Assembly: GCF_013409865.1 (NCBI RefSeq)
Contig: NZ_JACCBM010000001.1
Span: forward strand, 1,302,001-1,366,000
Reading direction: 5' to 3'
DNA: 64,000 nt
Origin: Herbiconiux flava
Lineage (GTDB): Bacteria > Actinomycetota > Actinomycetes > Actinomycetales > Microbacteriaceae
Position 1 is the first letter of the stretch. The number at the start of each line of letters is the position of its first letter. A program made the position numbers and the translations under genes. Of the stretch, positions 51,290-59,998 are shown in pieces. Below the pieces are notes generated by a model that worked only from the letters and a program-made list of their open reading frames with translations, made no database searches and had not been told where the DNA came from.

Positions 51290-51340
51290 GGGGTCCTGAC
51301 GGGTGGTGAGCGCGGAACGTGGTGCGGGCGGGAGGGTGGG

Positions 51341-52630
51341 TCAGCTGCGGGAGGTGCGGCGCGGGAAGAGGTGGCCGAGGGCCGCCGGTGGGCGCATCGT
51401 GGTGCCCGCCACCACGAGCACCGCGAGGGTCACCAGGTAGGGCGCCGCCGTGGCGAGCTCGGGCGGCAGCGGCACGAACAGGAACACCAGCACGAGCACC
51501 GCGCCGAGCGCGAGCGGGGCGATGCCCGAGCGGCGGGCGCCGCGCCAGAACCGCAGGGCTCCGACGACGAGGAAGATCACCGCGAGGATGAACAGCAGCG
51601 CCCGGAACGTCTCGGGCCGCCCGAGCCCGACGGCGTCGGAGAAGCCGAAGAGCGACGATCCGAGGAAGACGCCCGAGGGCATCCAGTTGCCGAAGATCAG
51701 CGTCGCGAGACCGATGAAGCCCCGCCCCGCGGTCTGGTTCTCGACGTAGGCCTGCGAGATGAGCGCGAGGTAGCCGCCCGCGAAGCCGGCCAGGCCGCTG
51801 CCGACGAGCACGGCGATGTACCGGGTGCGGTGCACCTTGCCGCCGAGCGCCTGCAGCGCAGCCGGCTCCTCACCCGCGGCCCGCCAGCGCAGGCCGAACC
51901 TGGTGCGCCAGAGCACGTAGGCCGTGGCGGGGATGAGCAGCAGCCCGATCACGGCCGCGAGCGAGACGTTGTGCGTGAGCCCCCCGACGATGCCGCCGAG
52001 CTGCGAGACGACCGGGATGCCCGACTGCTCCATCGTGGCGGTGAGGTCGGGCGTGCCGAGCCCGCCCGAGAGGAACGGCACGCTGAGCACCGGCAGCGAG
52101 CCGTCGATGCGCGGCGAGCGGGCGATGGTGCCGCCGTCGACCCCGTTGAACACGATGTCGCTGGCGAAGCGCGCGGAGGCCCCGGCGATCACGTTGATGG
52201 CCACACCGACGACGAGCTGGTTCAGCCCCATCTCGATGCAGAGCACCGCCATCAGCAGCCCGAACACGAGGCCGCCGACGACCCCGCCGCCGAGGGCGGC
52301 CCAGGGGCCCCAGAGCCAGCCGAACACCCCGGCCATCCAGGTGCCGCCGATCATCATCCCCTCGAGGCCGACGTTGATGACTCCCGCGCGCTCGGAGTAG
52401 AGGCCGCCGATGGCGACCACCGCGATCGGCACGGTGAGCCGCAGCGCCGAACCCCAGGTGGCCGAGGCCGCGATGCCGGGCGCGTCGGCGACGTACTGGG
52501 CCACGATGACGAGGCCGAGGCCGAGCAGGCCCCAGCGGAGTCCGGCGCGCAGCCGCTGCCGACTCGGGGCGAGCGATCGCGGGGCGGCCGCCGGGGCGGT
52601 GGGGGCGGTGGGCTCGACGGTGTCGGTCAT
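51341..52630 (-). CDS. ABC permease, BmpA/nucleoside type (second)
   Basis: 429 residues with about 10 helices and the typical block IGGLYSERAGVINVGLEGMMIGG near residue 83, which marks NupQ/YufQ-type permeases partnering BmpA lipoproteins. The ATG overlaps the preceding permease stop by ATGA. The C terminus carries two extra helices beyond the usual length. Forms the heterodimeric channel with the permease at 52627. Confidence 0.87.
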   Translation of the reverse strand: MTDTVEPTAPTAPAAAPRSLAPSRQRLRAGLRWGLLGLGLVIVAQYVADAPGIAASATWGSALRLTVPIAVVAIGGLYSERAGVINVGLEGMMIGGTWMAGVFGWLWGPWAALGGGVVGGLVFGLLMAVLCIEMGLNQLVVGVAINVIAGASARFASDIVFNGVDGGTIARSPRIDGSLPVLSVPFLSGGLGTPDLTATMEQSGIPVVSQLGGIVGGLTHNVSLAAVIGLLLIPATAYVLWRTRFGLRWRAAGEEPAALQALGGKVHRTRYIAVLVGSGLAGFAGGYLALISQAYVENQTAGRGFIGLATLIFGNWMPSGVFLGSSLFGFSDAVGLGRPETFRALLFILAVIFLVVGALRFWRGARRSGIAPLALGAVLVLVFLFVPLPPELATAAPYLVTLAVLVVAGTTMRPPAALGHLFPRRTSRS

Positions 52631-53745
52631 CGCGAGGCCTCCATTCCGGTCGGCAGGGGAGCGGCGGGCGGCGGGGTCTCGCGGCGGCGGCGGCGGAGCG
52701 TGTTCCAGAGCGTGACGCGCTGGTCGGCGCGCTCGGTGAGCCAGTAGCCGACGGCCGAGCTGAGCAGGATGACGGCCATGAACACCGAGCCGACCTCGGT
52801 CGGCAGCTGCACGAGCCCCAGCACCTGCGAGCTGCGCTCGACGAAGGCGAGCACGAAGGCGCCGGCCGCGATGCCGATCGGATGCGAGCGGCCGAGCAGC
52901 GCGGCGGCCAGCCCCGTGAACATGAGGTCGGTGGGCAGGGTGCCGTCGAAGCGGAATGCGGTGCTCAGCACGTGCGGCATGCCGACGAGCCCGGCGATCG
53001 CGCCCGAGCCGAGCATTGCCCAGATGATCCGCCGGTTCACCTTGATGCCGGCCGACTCGGCCGCCTCGGGCGAGCGCGAGGCCACCTGCAGGGTGAAGCC
53101 GAAGACGGTGCGGTACTGGATCAGGTAGAACAGGATGCCCACCACGATCGCCACGACGAGGAAGCCGGTGATCGAGGTGCGGTTGCCGATGCCGAGGTCG
53201 ATCAGCACGGGCATCGCACCGTCCTCGCCGATGATCGCGGTGCCGGTGTTCTGGCCGCCGCCGGAGCGGAAGACGTCGGCCAGCAGGATGGCGACGACCG
53301 TGGTGGCGATCGCGTTCATCAGGATCGAGGTGATCACCTCGCTGACACCCCGGTAGACCTTCAGCAGGGCGGGCACGAGAGCCCAGAGGGCACCGGTGGC
53401 GCAGCAGACGATCAGGGTGATGGGCAGCCGGAGGTAGAGCGGCAGCGGCAGATTCGCGGCGACGACCGCGCCGGCCAGGGCGGCGACCCGGTACTGGCCG
53501 TCGACGCCGATGTTGAACAGGCCCATCCGCAGCGCGAAGGCCGCGGCGACGCCGGCGAGGTAGAGCGGAACGGCGTTGTTCAGCGCCGACACGAGCGAGG
53601 CGGGCTCGATGCCGTAGTTCCACATCACCTCGTAGGCGCTCGTGGCCGAGTAGCCGCCGATGGTGAGGAAGAGGGTGGTGACGAGCAGGGCGAGCAGCAC
53701 CGAGACGACGGGGCCGGCCAGGGTGACCGCGATGCGCCGGATCAT
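52627..53745 (-). CDS. ABC permease, BmpA/nucleoside type (first)
   Basis: 372 residues with about 9-10 helices and the block ALRMGLFNIGVDGQYRVAALAG typical of the NupP/YufP permease. Its ATG overlaps the ATPase stop by ATGA, so the transporter genes are coupled in order ATPase, permease, permease. Confidence 0.88.
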   Translation of the reverse strand: MIRRIAVTLAGPVVSVLLALLVTTLFLTIGGYSATSAYEVMWNYGIEPASLVSALNNAVPLYLAGVAAAFALRMGLFNIGVDGQYRVAALAGAVVAANLPLPLYLRLPITLIVCCATGALWALVPALLKVYRGVSEVITSILMNAIATTVVAILLADVFRSGGGQNTGTAIIGEDGAMPVLIDLGIGNRTSITGFLVVAIVVGILFYLIQYRTVFGFTLQVASRSPEAAESAGIKVNRRIIWAMLGSGAIAGLVGMPHVLSTAFRFDGTLPTDLMFTGLAAALLGRSHPIGIAAGAFVLAFVERSSQVLGLVQLPTEVGSVFMAVILLSSAVGYWLTERADQRVTLWNTLRRRRRETPPPAAPLPTGMEASR

Positions 53746-55298
53746 GCGGCACCTCCTTCGGCTGTGTTCGTCGTGTGGCCTCGTACCCCGGTCATGTACT
53801 CCCCGAGCTCCTGCGCATCCACCCGCCGCGGATCGAGCGCCCCTACGATGCGCCCGCGGTAGAACACGAGCAGCCGGTCGCTGAGCGCGAGCAGCTCGTC
53901 GAGGTCGGCCGAGATGAGCAGTGTTCCGAGACCGCGGTCGCGGGCGGCGGTGAGTTCGCTCCAGACCGCCGACTGGGCGCCGATGTCGACACCGCGGGTC
54001 GGATGCGCGGCGATCAGCACGCGCGGATCGCTGCCGAGCTCGCGCCCCACGATGAACTTCTGCTGGTTGCCGCCCGAGAGCGCCGACGCGAGCGTGGACG
54101 GGTCGCCGCCCCGCACGTCGAAGCGGCTGATGATGGCCCGGGCCTGGGCTGCGGCACCGGCCCGGCTGAACCACGGCCCCCGCTTCACCGGCGGCCGGCC
54201 GTGGTAGCCGAGGGCGGCGTTCTCGCGCAGCGCCATCGACAGCACGACGCCGTCGCGATGCCGGTCTTCGGGGATGTAGGCGAGCCCGCGGGCCCGCCGG
54301 GTCTCGGTGGGGAGGGCGTCGATGTCCTCTCCTCCCATGCTGATGCGCCCGGTGTGCGCGACGCGGCCGAGCAGGGCCATCAGGAGCTCCGACTGCCCGT
54401 TGCCCTCGACGCCCGCGATGCCCACGATCTCGCCGGAGTGCACCTCGAGCGAGACGTCGTCGAGCGCCGGCACCTCGCCGGCCTCCCCGACGGTGACCCC
54501 GTGCGCGGAGAGCACCACGTCGGTGCCCGGCGGAACCGCCCGCGGGGCGACCGCCGGCATCGCGACCTTGACCATCAGGGCGGCGAGGTCGGAGGCGGAC
54601 GATTCCAGGGGGGTCGTGTGCCCCACCACGGCGCCGGCGCGGATGACGGTGATCTCGTCGGCGAAGTCGAGCACCTCGTCGAGCTTGTGCGAGATGAAGA
54701 TGACGGCGGCTCCCGCCTCGGTGAAGCGGCGCATGGCGGCGAACAGCGACGCGGCTTCACTCGGCACGAGCACGGCGGTGGGCTCGTCGAGGATGATGAT
54801 CCGCGCGTCGCGGTAGAGCACCTTGAGGATCTCGACCCGCTGGCGGCCGCCGACCCCGACGTCGCGCACCACGGCGTCGACGTCGACCTCGAACCCGTTG
54901 CGCGTCGCGAGCGCGGCCACCCGTGACCGGGCGGCGGCGCTGTCGAGCCGGAAGGCCGATCCGGGTTCGTCGGCCAGCACCACGTTCTCCCACACGCGCA
55001 GCGCCGAGGCGAGCAGGAAGTGCTGGTGCACCATGCCGATGCCGGCCTGCTGCGCATCCCGCGGCGAGGAGAAGGAGCGCGGGGAGCCCGCGATCTCGAT
55101 CGTGCCCTCGTCGGGCCGCTCCTCGCCGGCGAGGATCTTCATCAGAGTGGACTTGCCGGCCCCGTTCTCGCCGACGATCGCGTGCACCGTGCCCGCCCGC
55201 ACCGTGAGGTCGATGCGGTCGTTCGCCACGAAGGCGCCGAAGCGCTTGACGATGCCCGTCAACCGCACCAGCACGTCGTTCTCGGCTGTCTCGCTCAT
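53742..55298 (-). CDS. ABC ATPase with two nucleotide-binding domains, BmpA/nucleoside type
   Basis: 518 residues. The first domain has Walker A GENGAGKST (43-51), a signature read as VGGRQRVEI and Walker B IIILDEPTAV. The second has a degenerate P-loop (GVEGNGQSE), signature LSGGNQQK and IAAHPTRGVD where the Walker B acidic residue is lost, as is normal for the RbsA/NupO family. Energises import. Separated from bmpA by 113 bp with a strong hairpin. Confidence 0.92.
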   Translation of the reverse strand: MSETAENDVLVRLTGIVKRFGAFVANDRIDLTVRAGTVHAIVGENGAGKSTLMKILAGEERPDEGTIEIAGSPRSFSSPRDAQQAGIGMVHQHFLLASALRVWENVVLADEPGSAFRLDSAAARSRVAALATRNGFEVDVDAVVRDVGVGGRQRVEILKVLYRDARIIILDEPTAVLVPSEAASLFAAMRRFTEAGAAVIFISHKLDEVLDFADEITVIRAGAVVGHTTPLESSASDLAALMVKVAMPAVAPRAVPPGTDVVLSAHGVTVGEAGEVPALDDVSLEVHSGEIVGIAGVEGNGQSELLMALLGRVAHTGRISMGGEDIDALPTETRRARGLAYIPEDRHRDGVVLSMALRENAALGYHGRPPVKRGPWFSRAGAAAQARAIISRFDVRGGDPSTLASALSGGNQQKFIVGRELGSDPRVLIAAHPTRGVDIGAQSAVWSELTAARDRGLGTLLISADLDELLALSDRLLVFYRGRIVGALDPRRVDAQELGEYMTGVRGHTTNTAEGGAA

Positions 55299-55353
55299 CA
55301 GGTGCTCCTGTCGGGGAGGGAAACGGGGGACGGAGGCGGCGGGGGAGTGGAAG

Positions 55354-55394
55354 CGCCCGACCGCCGGCGGTGTGGGGCCGCCGGCGACCGGGCG
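55354..55394 (-). terminator. Intra-operon hairpin between bmpA and the ATPase gene
   Basis: Arms of 17 nt (55354-55370 and 55378-55394) around a 7-nt loop. On the plus strand two positions mismatch as A-C pairs, but in minus-strand RNA both become G-U pairs, giving an unbroken 17-bp stem. The structure therefore suits the operon transcript, where it would partially terminate or protect the bmpA message and favour binding-protein excess. Confidence 0.7.
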
Positions 55395-55411
55395 CCGTCT
55401 GGGTGAGCGGA

Positions 55412-56452
55412 TCAGACCGCGCTCGGCACCTCGATGGTGCCGTCGATGATGTCCTGCTTGGCCTTCTCGAGCTGATCCGTGTACGCATCGAGGAAGTCGC
55501 CGCTCGTGGAGTAGCCGACGCCGTCGTTCGAGAGGTCGAAGTCCTGCTCGCCCGCCTCGAGGCTGCCGTCGAGGAACGACTTGATCGAGTCCTCGACCGC
55601 GACGTTCACGTTCTTGATCGCCGAGGTGAGGATGAACGGCTTGATCGACTCGTCCACCTGGTTGTAGACGTCGCCGTCGACCCCGATGGCCCAGTTCTTC
55701 TGCGCATCCGTCGACGAGGCAGCGGCCTGTTCGTAGACGCCCTGGCCCGAGCCGCCCGCGGCGGCGTAGATCACGTCGGCGCCACCGGCGTACATCGAGG
55801 CGGCGGCCTCCTTGCCCTTGGTGGGGTCGGAGAAGCCGGTGAAGTCGCCGAGGGGCGAGAGGTACGTCGTGTCGACCGTGATCGACGGGTTCACCGACTT
55901 GGCGCCGGCCTCGTAGCCCACGAAGAAGTTCTGGATGCTCGGCTGGTCGACCCCGCCGATGAAGCCGATGTGACCGGTCTTCGAGGTGAGGGCTGCGGCC
56001 ACGCCGACGAGGTAGGAGGACTGCTCGGCCGCGAACGAGATGGTCGTGACGTCGGGGATGGAGGTGCCCTTGTCGATGTCGACCGCCACGAACTGCGTGT
56101 CGGGGTGCTCGGTGGTCTGCTCCATCGGGGTGGCGTACTGGAAGCCGATGCCGATCGCGAGGCCGGCACCCTGCGAGATCGCGAGGTCGAGGCGGTCCTG
56201 GTAGTCGTCGGTGTTGGGGCTCGAGAAGTCGAGGGGGGTGAACGAGAACTCCGACTGCGCGTCGGTGAAGCCCTTGTAGGCGCTGTCCATGAAGGAGAAG
56301 TCGCCGGTGGTGCCGTAGAGCATCGCGACCTTCGGCAGATCGGCGTCGGCGCTCGGCTGCACCGTGGCGGTCTTGCCCGAGCAGGCCGAGAGCAGCAGGG
56401 CGGCGGTGAGTGCGGTGGCGCCGAGGGCGGCGGCCTTGCGCGAGAACGTCAT
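55412..56452 (-). CDS. BmpA/Med-family substrate-binding lipoprotein
   Basis: 346 residues. Signal peptide with lipobox LSAC (Cys24); mature domain with VAMLYGTTGDFSFMDSAYKGF and YAAAGGSGQGVYEQAA, the pattern of nucleoside/purine-binding BmpA proteins (PnrA, Med). It captures the substrate outside the membrane for the ABC importer encoded downstream. AAGGAG lies 4 nt before the ATG at 56452. A LacI-type operator lies 11 bp upstream. Confidence 0.9.
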   Translation of the reverse strand: MTFSRKAAALGATALTAALLLSACSGKTATVQPSADADLPKVAMLYGTTGDFSFMDSAYKGFTDAQSEFSFTPLDFSSPNTDDYQDRLDLAISQGAGLAIGIGFQYATPMEQTTEHPDTQFVAVDIDKGTSIPDVTTISFAAEQSSYLVGVAAALTSKTGHIGFIGGVDQPSIQNFFVGYEAGAKSVNPSITVDTTYLSPLGDFTGFSDPTKGKEAAASMYAGGADVIYAAAGGSGQGVYEQAAASSTDAQKNWAIGVDGDVYNQVDESIKPFILTSAIKNVNVAVEDSIKSFLDGSLEAGEQDFDLSNDGVGYSTSGDFLDAYTDQLEKAKQDIIDGTIEVPSAV

Positions 56453-56462
56453 GGGGCTCCTT

Positions 56463-56476
56463 GGAAATCGTTTGCA
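56463..56476. promoter_or_regulatory. LacI-type operator near bmpA
   Basis: GGAAATCGTTTGCA fits the LacI-family pattern TGCAANCGNTTGCA in 10 of the 12 fixed positions. It overlaps the leader just upstream of the bmpA Shine-Dalgarno, where binding would block transcription. Confidence 0.65.
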
Positions 56477-56585
56477 GAAACGTCGGGCGGGGGGAACGGA
56501 AACCGGTGCGAGAATCAGTGTTCGCCCGCGCCGTTGCCGCCGCATTTCTCGAATGTTTCTAGCATGTTTAACGTCGGCAAGGTTC

Positions 56586-56599
56586 TGCAATCGTTTGCC
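56586..56599. promoter_or_regulatory. LacI-type operator near lacI
   Basis: TGCAATCGTTTGCC fits TGCAANCGNTTGCA in 11 of 12 fixed positions. It is 45 bp before the lacI start and 123 bp from the bmpA-side operator, so one repressor could bridge both promoters. Confidence 0.75.
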
Positions 56600-56643
56600 T
56601 AAATTTGCCCGAGGCGGGGCCCCGGAGAGCCTATGCTGTCGGC

Positions 56644-57759
56644 ATGCAGACCCCCGAGCCGACCCTCGCCGACGTGGCCGCCCGCGCCGGCGTCAGCGTG
56701 GCCACGGCATCGCGGGCACTCACCGGGGCCCGGCCCGTCAGCGACACCCTGCACCGAAAGGTGCGCGACGCCAGCCGTGAGCTCGGTTATCGGCGGAACG
56801 CCGTGGCGAGCGCCCTTCGCCTGCAGCGCACCGAGACGGTCGGCCTGGTGCTGCCCCGCTACACCACCGGCTTCCTGTCCGCGCTGATCGAGTCGGTCAG
56901 CGACGGCCTCGAGCGCAACGACCTCTCGCTGGTGCTGCGCTACTCCGAACCCGACGCGCTGCACGACGTCGGCAACGTCGAGTCGCTGATGGCGCGCCGC
57001 GTCGACGGCATCATCATCTGCCCCTCCTCCCTCGAGGCGAGCCAGGAGTCGATCGAGGCCGCCGGTCCCGTGCCGATCGTGCAGGTCGGCCGCTTCGTCA
57101 TCACCGATCGCTCCGACTCGGTCGGCCTCGACGAGGACCGCGCGACCGCGATGCTCGTGGCGCACCTCGTCGAGCGGGCGGCCCGGCGCATGCTCGTCGT
57201 CGGGCTCGATCCGGATGCTCCCGCCGACGCCCGCCGCATCCGGGCCCTGCGCGGCGCCGCCGAGGGCGCGGCGGTCGTCGACGTCGCCCCCTTCACCCCG
57301 GCGGTGCTCGACGGCGGCATCCGTGCCGCCGAACGCGTGGTGGCGGCCGGACCGGCTGCCCTCCCCGACGCCATCGTCTGTGCCAACGACGACGTGGCCG
57401 CGGGCGTGCTGGCCGTGCTGCGGATGCGCGGCCTCGCCGTTCCCGCGCGGGTGCAGGTGGCCAGCCTGCTCGATCTGTCGCCCGGCCGGGAAGACCTGAC
57501 GGTGACGACCCTCCGGCATCCGTGGCCCGAGATGGGGCGGGAGGCCGTTCGCCTGCTGCTCGACTCGCAGCAGCGGGGGCGCGGACCTGGGGCCGAACCC
57601 GCCGCCGAGCGGATAGCCCGCCGGGTCAGTCTCGCCCCTCAGCTCGTGCCCGGCCAGTCGACCCGCGAGCACCCCGTGCCCGATGCCGCCTCGCCCGGGG
57701 CCGTGTCGTCCGCCACCGTCCCGACCGCCACCGTCCCCCACCCGAAGGAGATCCCGTGA
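56644..57759 (+). CDS. LacI-family transcriptional regulator
   Basis: 371 residues. HTH TLADVAARAGVSVATASRAL at the N terminus, hinge near residue 55, and a periplasmic-binding-protein-like ligand domain. A non-conserved tail of about 40 residues follows the usual end. The ATG at 56644 is the only start directly before the HTH. First gene of an operon with three catabolic genes; its stop overlaps the next start by GTGA. Likely induced by the imported compound. Confidence 0.9.
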   Translation: MQTPEPTLADVAARAGVSVATASRALTGARPVSDTLHRKVRDASRELGYRRNAVASALRLQRTETVGLVLPRYTTGFLSALIESVSDGLERNDLSLVLRYSEPDALHDVGNVESLMARRVDGIIICPSSLEASQESIEAAGPVPIVQVGRFVITDRSDSVGLDEDRATAMLVAHLVERAARRMLVVGLDPDAPADARRIRALRGAAEGAAVVDVAPFTPAVLDGGIRAAERVVAAGPAALPDAIVCANDDVAAGVLAVLRMRGLAVPARVQVASLLDLSPGREDLTVTTLRHPWPEMGREAVRLLLDSQQRGRGPGAEPAAERIARRVSLAPQLVPGQSTREHPVPDAASPGAVSSATVPTATVPHPKEIP

Positions 57760-58556
57760 CCCGAATCCTGCTGCTCGGCGAATCGTGGTTCGTGCACTCG
57801 ATCCATCAGAAGGGTTTCGACTCCTTCACCACCTCGGAGTTCACCCTCGGCGGCGCGGAGTTCAGCGCCGCGCTGCGCGAGGCCGGCCACGAGGTGACGC
57901 ACCTGCCCTGCCACGAGATCGTGGACGGCCTGCCCGCGACGCCCGAGGGGCTTCGTGCGATCGCCGACGTCGTCGTCATCTCCGACGTCGGGGCGAACAC
58001 CCTGCAGCTGCCGCCGGCCACCTTCGGCCGCTCCGAGACCTCCGTCGATCTGATCGAGGTGCTGCGGCGCTACGCCGAGCTCGGCGGCGGGTTGCTCATG
58101 GCGGGCGGGTACATGTCGTTCTCGGGAATCGACGCCAAGGCCCGGTGGGGGCGCACCGTGCTCGCCGAAGTGCTGCCGGTCGGCGTGCTCGACCGCGACG
58201 ACCGGGTCGAGCTGCCGGCGGGGGCGGCGCCGTCCACGGTGGCCGCCCATCCGGTGACGGCGGGCCTCGAGGGGGAGTGGCCGGCGCTGCTCGGGCTGAA
58301 CGAGGTCACGGTGCGCGAGGGAGCGGTGGAGCTCGCACGCTGCGCCGGGCATCCGCTGCTCGTGGTCGGCGGCTACGGCGAGGGGCGCACCGCCGCGTTC
58401 ACCTCGGACATCGCGCCGCACTGGGCGCCGCCCGGCTTCGTGCAGTGGCCGGGCTACGCCGCGCTGTTCGACCGGCTCGTGCGCTGGCTCGCGGGCGAGG
58501 AGCTGCCGGTGGCGTCCGATTCGGCAACGGGCGCGACGAGCGAGGTCTCGGCGTGA
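57756..58556 (+). CDS. Glutamine-amidotransferase-like protein (GATase1-like)
   Basis: 266 residues of the putative class I glutamine amidotransferase group (VTRILLLGESWFVHSIHQKGFDSF, VVVISDVGANTL, GGGLLMAGGYMSFSG). The nucleophile position typical of true amidotransferases (Cys in GxCxG) reads AGGYMSF, without cysteine, so amidotransferase activity is doubtful; a carbohydrate- or nucleoside-processing role is possible. GAAGGAG lies 6 nt before the GTG start. Coupled to lacI and the amidohydrolase by 4-nt overlaps. Confidence 0.78.
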   Translation: MTRILLLGESWFVHSIHQKGFDSFTTSEFTLGGAEFSAALREAGHEVTHLPCHEIVDGLPATPEGLRAIADVVVISDVGANTLQLPPATFGRSETSVDLIEVLRRYAELGGGLLMAGGYMSFSGIDAKARWGRTVLAEVLPVGVLDRDDRVELPAGAAPSTVAAHPVTAGLEGEWPALLGLNEVTVREGAVELARCAGHPLLVVGGYGEGRTAAFTSDIAPHWAPPGFVQWPGYAALFDRLVRWLAGEELPVASDSATGATSEVSA

Positions 58557-59998
58557 GCGGCGACGAGCGGATGCGCTCCGACTCGGTCACGCTGGCCGAC
58601 GGTTCCGACACCGTCGACACGGTCATCACGCCGGTCACCGTGCTGGCGGGCACCACGCGGCCCGCGCCGGGCTACCCCGACCTGCCGCGCGACGACGTGG
58701 CCGCCCGCGGGACGGCCACATTCCTCGAGGGGCATGCGATCGGCATCCGCGACGGGATGATCGCCTGGATCCGGCCGGCGGCCGAGGTCGAGGCCGCCAC
58801 CCTCGCGCAGGCGGCGGTGATCGACGGCAGCGGGCAGGTCGCCATCCCGGGCCTGATGAACTCGCACACCCACTCGCCGATGACGATGTTCCGCGGCTCG
58901 GCCGAGGACGTGCCCATCAAGGACTGGTTCAACAAGCACATCTGGCCGATGGAGGTGAACCTGACCGAGCGCGACGTCACGCTGGGCGCCCGCCTGGCCG
59001 TCGGCGAGATGCTGCTCGGTGGGGTGACGAACTTCGCCGACCACTACTTCTTCACGGATCGCATCGCCGAGGTCGTCGCGGAGAGCGGCGCCCGCGGGCA
59101 CCTCGCGTCGACGTTCTTCTCGTCGCAGGGCCCGGAGGGGCTCGAGCGCTCGGCGGCCTTCGCCGAACGGTGGAACGGTGCAGCCGACGGACGCATCACG
59201 ACCACGCTCGGCCCGCACGCGACCTACACCGTGACCGACGCCGACCTGGAGGCGACGGCCGAGCAGGCGCGACGACTCGGGGTGCGCACCCACATCCATG
59301 CCGCCGAGAGCATGAACCAGACGGAGTCGAGTCTCGAGCGGCACGGCCGCACGCCGGTGCAGGTGCTGCACGACACCGGCATCCTCGAGACGGGGGCGAT
59401 CATCGCCCACGGCGCGGGCATCGTCGAGAGCGACCTCGAGTGGCTGGTCCCGCACGCCGACCGCGTCGCCGTCGCGTCCTGCACCAAGGTCTACATGAAG
59501 CACGCGCACACCACGACTCCGGTGCGGATGCTGCACGACGCGGGTCTCACCGTGGGCCTCGGCACCGACGGGCCGGCCTCGCACAACACACTCGACGTGC
59601 TGGAGAGCATGCGGATGATGTCGCTGAAGCAGAAGGACGACCACCTCGACGCCACCTGGATGACCTCGGCCCACGCCCTCGACCTCGCCACCCGGCAGAG
59701 TGCGGCGGCGTTCGGACTTCAGGACTCGCTCGGGGTGCTCGCGCCGGGCTACAAGGCCGACGTGGTGCTGATCGACCTGCAGAAGCCGCACCTCCAGCCG
59801 ATGCACGACCTCGCGGCCGCCCTGGTGCTGAGCGTGAAGTCGAGCGACGTCACCACGGTGCTCGTCGACGGCCGGCTCGTGGTCGAGCACGGCCGTCTCG
59901 TGACGATGGACCTCACCGACACCATCGCCGAACTCAACCGCCGCCTGCCCGAGCTCTCCGACCGCACCCGCGGCACGATCCAGGACTACGCCCCGTGA
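58553..59998 (+). CDS. Amidohydrolase, MtaD/SAH-deaminase-like (TrzN/AtzA superfamily)
   Basis: 481 residues. Metal motif HTH at 105-107 in MNSHTHSPMTMFRGSAED, the DWFNKHIWPME block typical of methylthioadenosine/S-adenosylhomocysteine deaminases and s-triazine hydrolases, HIHAAES, and catalytic Asp in GTDGPASHNTLD. It should deaminate or hydrolyse a purine-like ring. The GTG start overlaps the previous stop by GTGA. Confidence 0.88.
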   Translation: MSGDERMRSDSVTLADGSDTVDTVITPVTVLAGTTRPAPGYPDLPRDDVAARGTATFLEGHAIGIRDGMIAWIRPAAEVEAATLAQAAVIDGSGQVAIPGLMNSHTHSPMTMFRGSAEDVPIKDWFNKHIWPMEVNLTERDVTLGARLAVGEMLLGGVTNFADHYFFTDRIAEVVAESGARGHLASTFFSSQGPEGLERSAAFAERWNGAADGRITTTLGPHATYTVTDADLEATAEQARRLGVRTHIHAAESMNQTESSLERHGRTPVQVLHDTGILETGAIIAHGAGIVESDLEWLVPHADRVAVASCTKVYMKHAHTTTPVRMLHDAGLTVGLGTDGPASHNTLDVLESMRMMSLKQKDDHLDATWMTSAHALDLATRQSAAAFGLQDSLGVLAPGYKADVVLIDLQKPHLQPMHDLAAALVLSVKSSDVTTVLVDGRLVVEHGRLVTMDLTDTIAELNRRLPELSDRTRGTIQDYAP

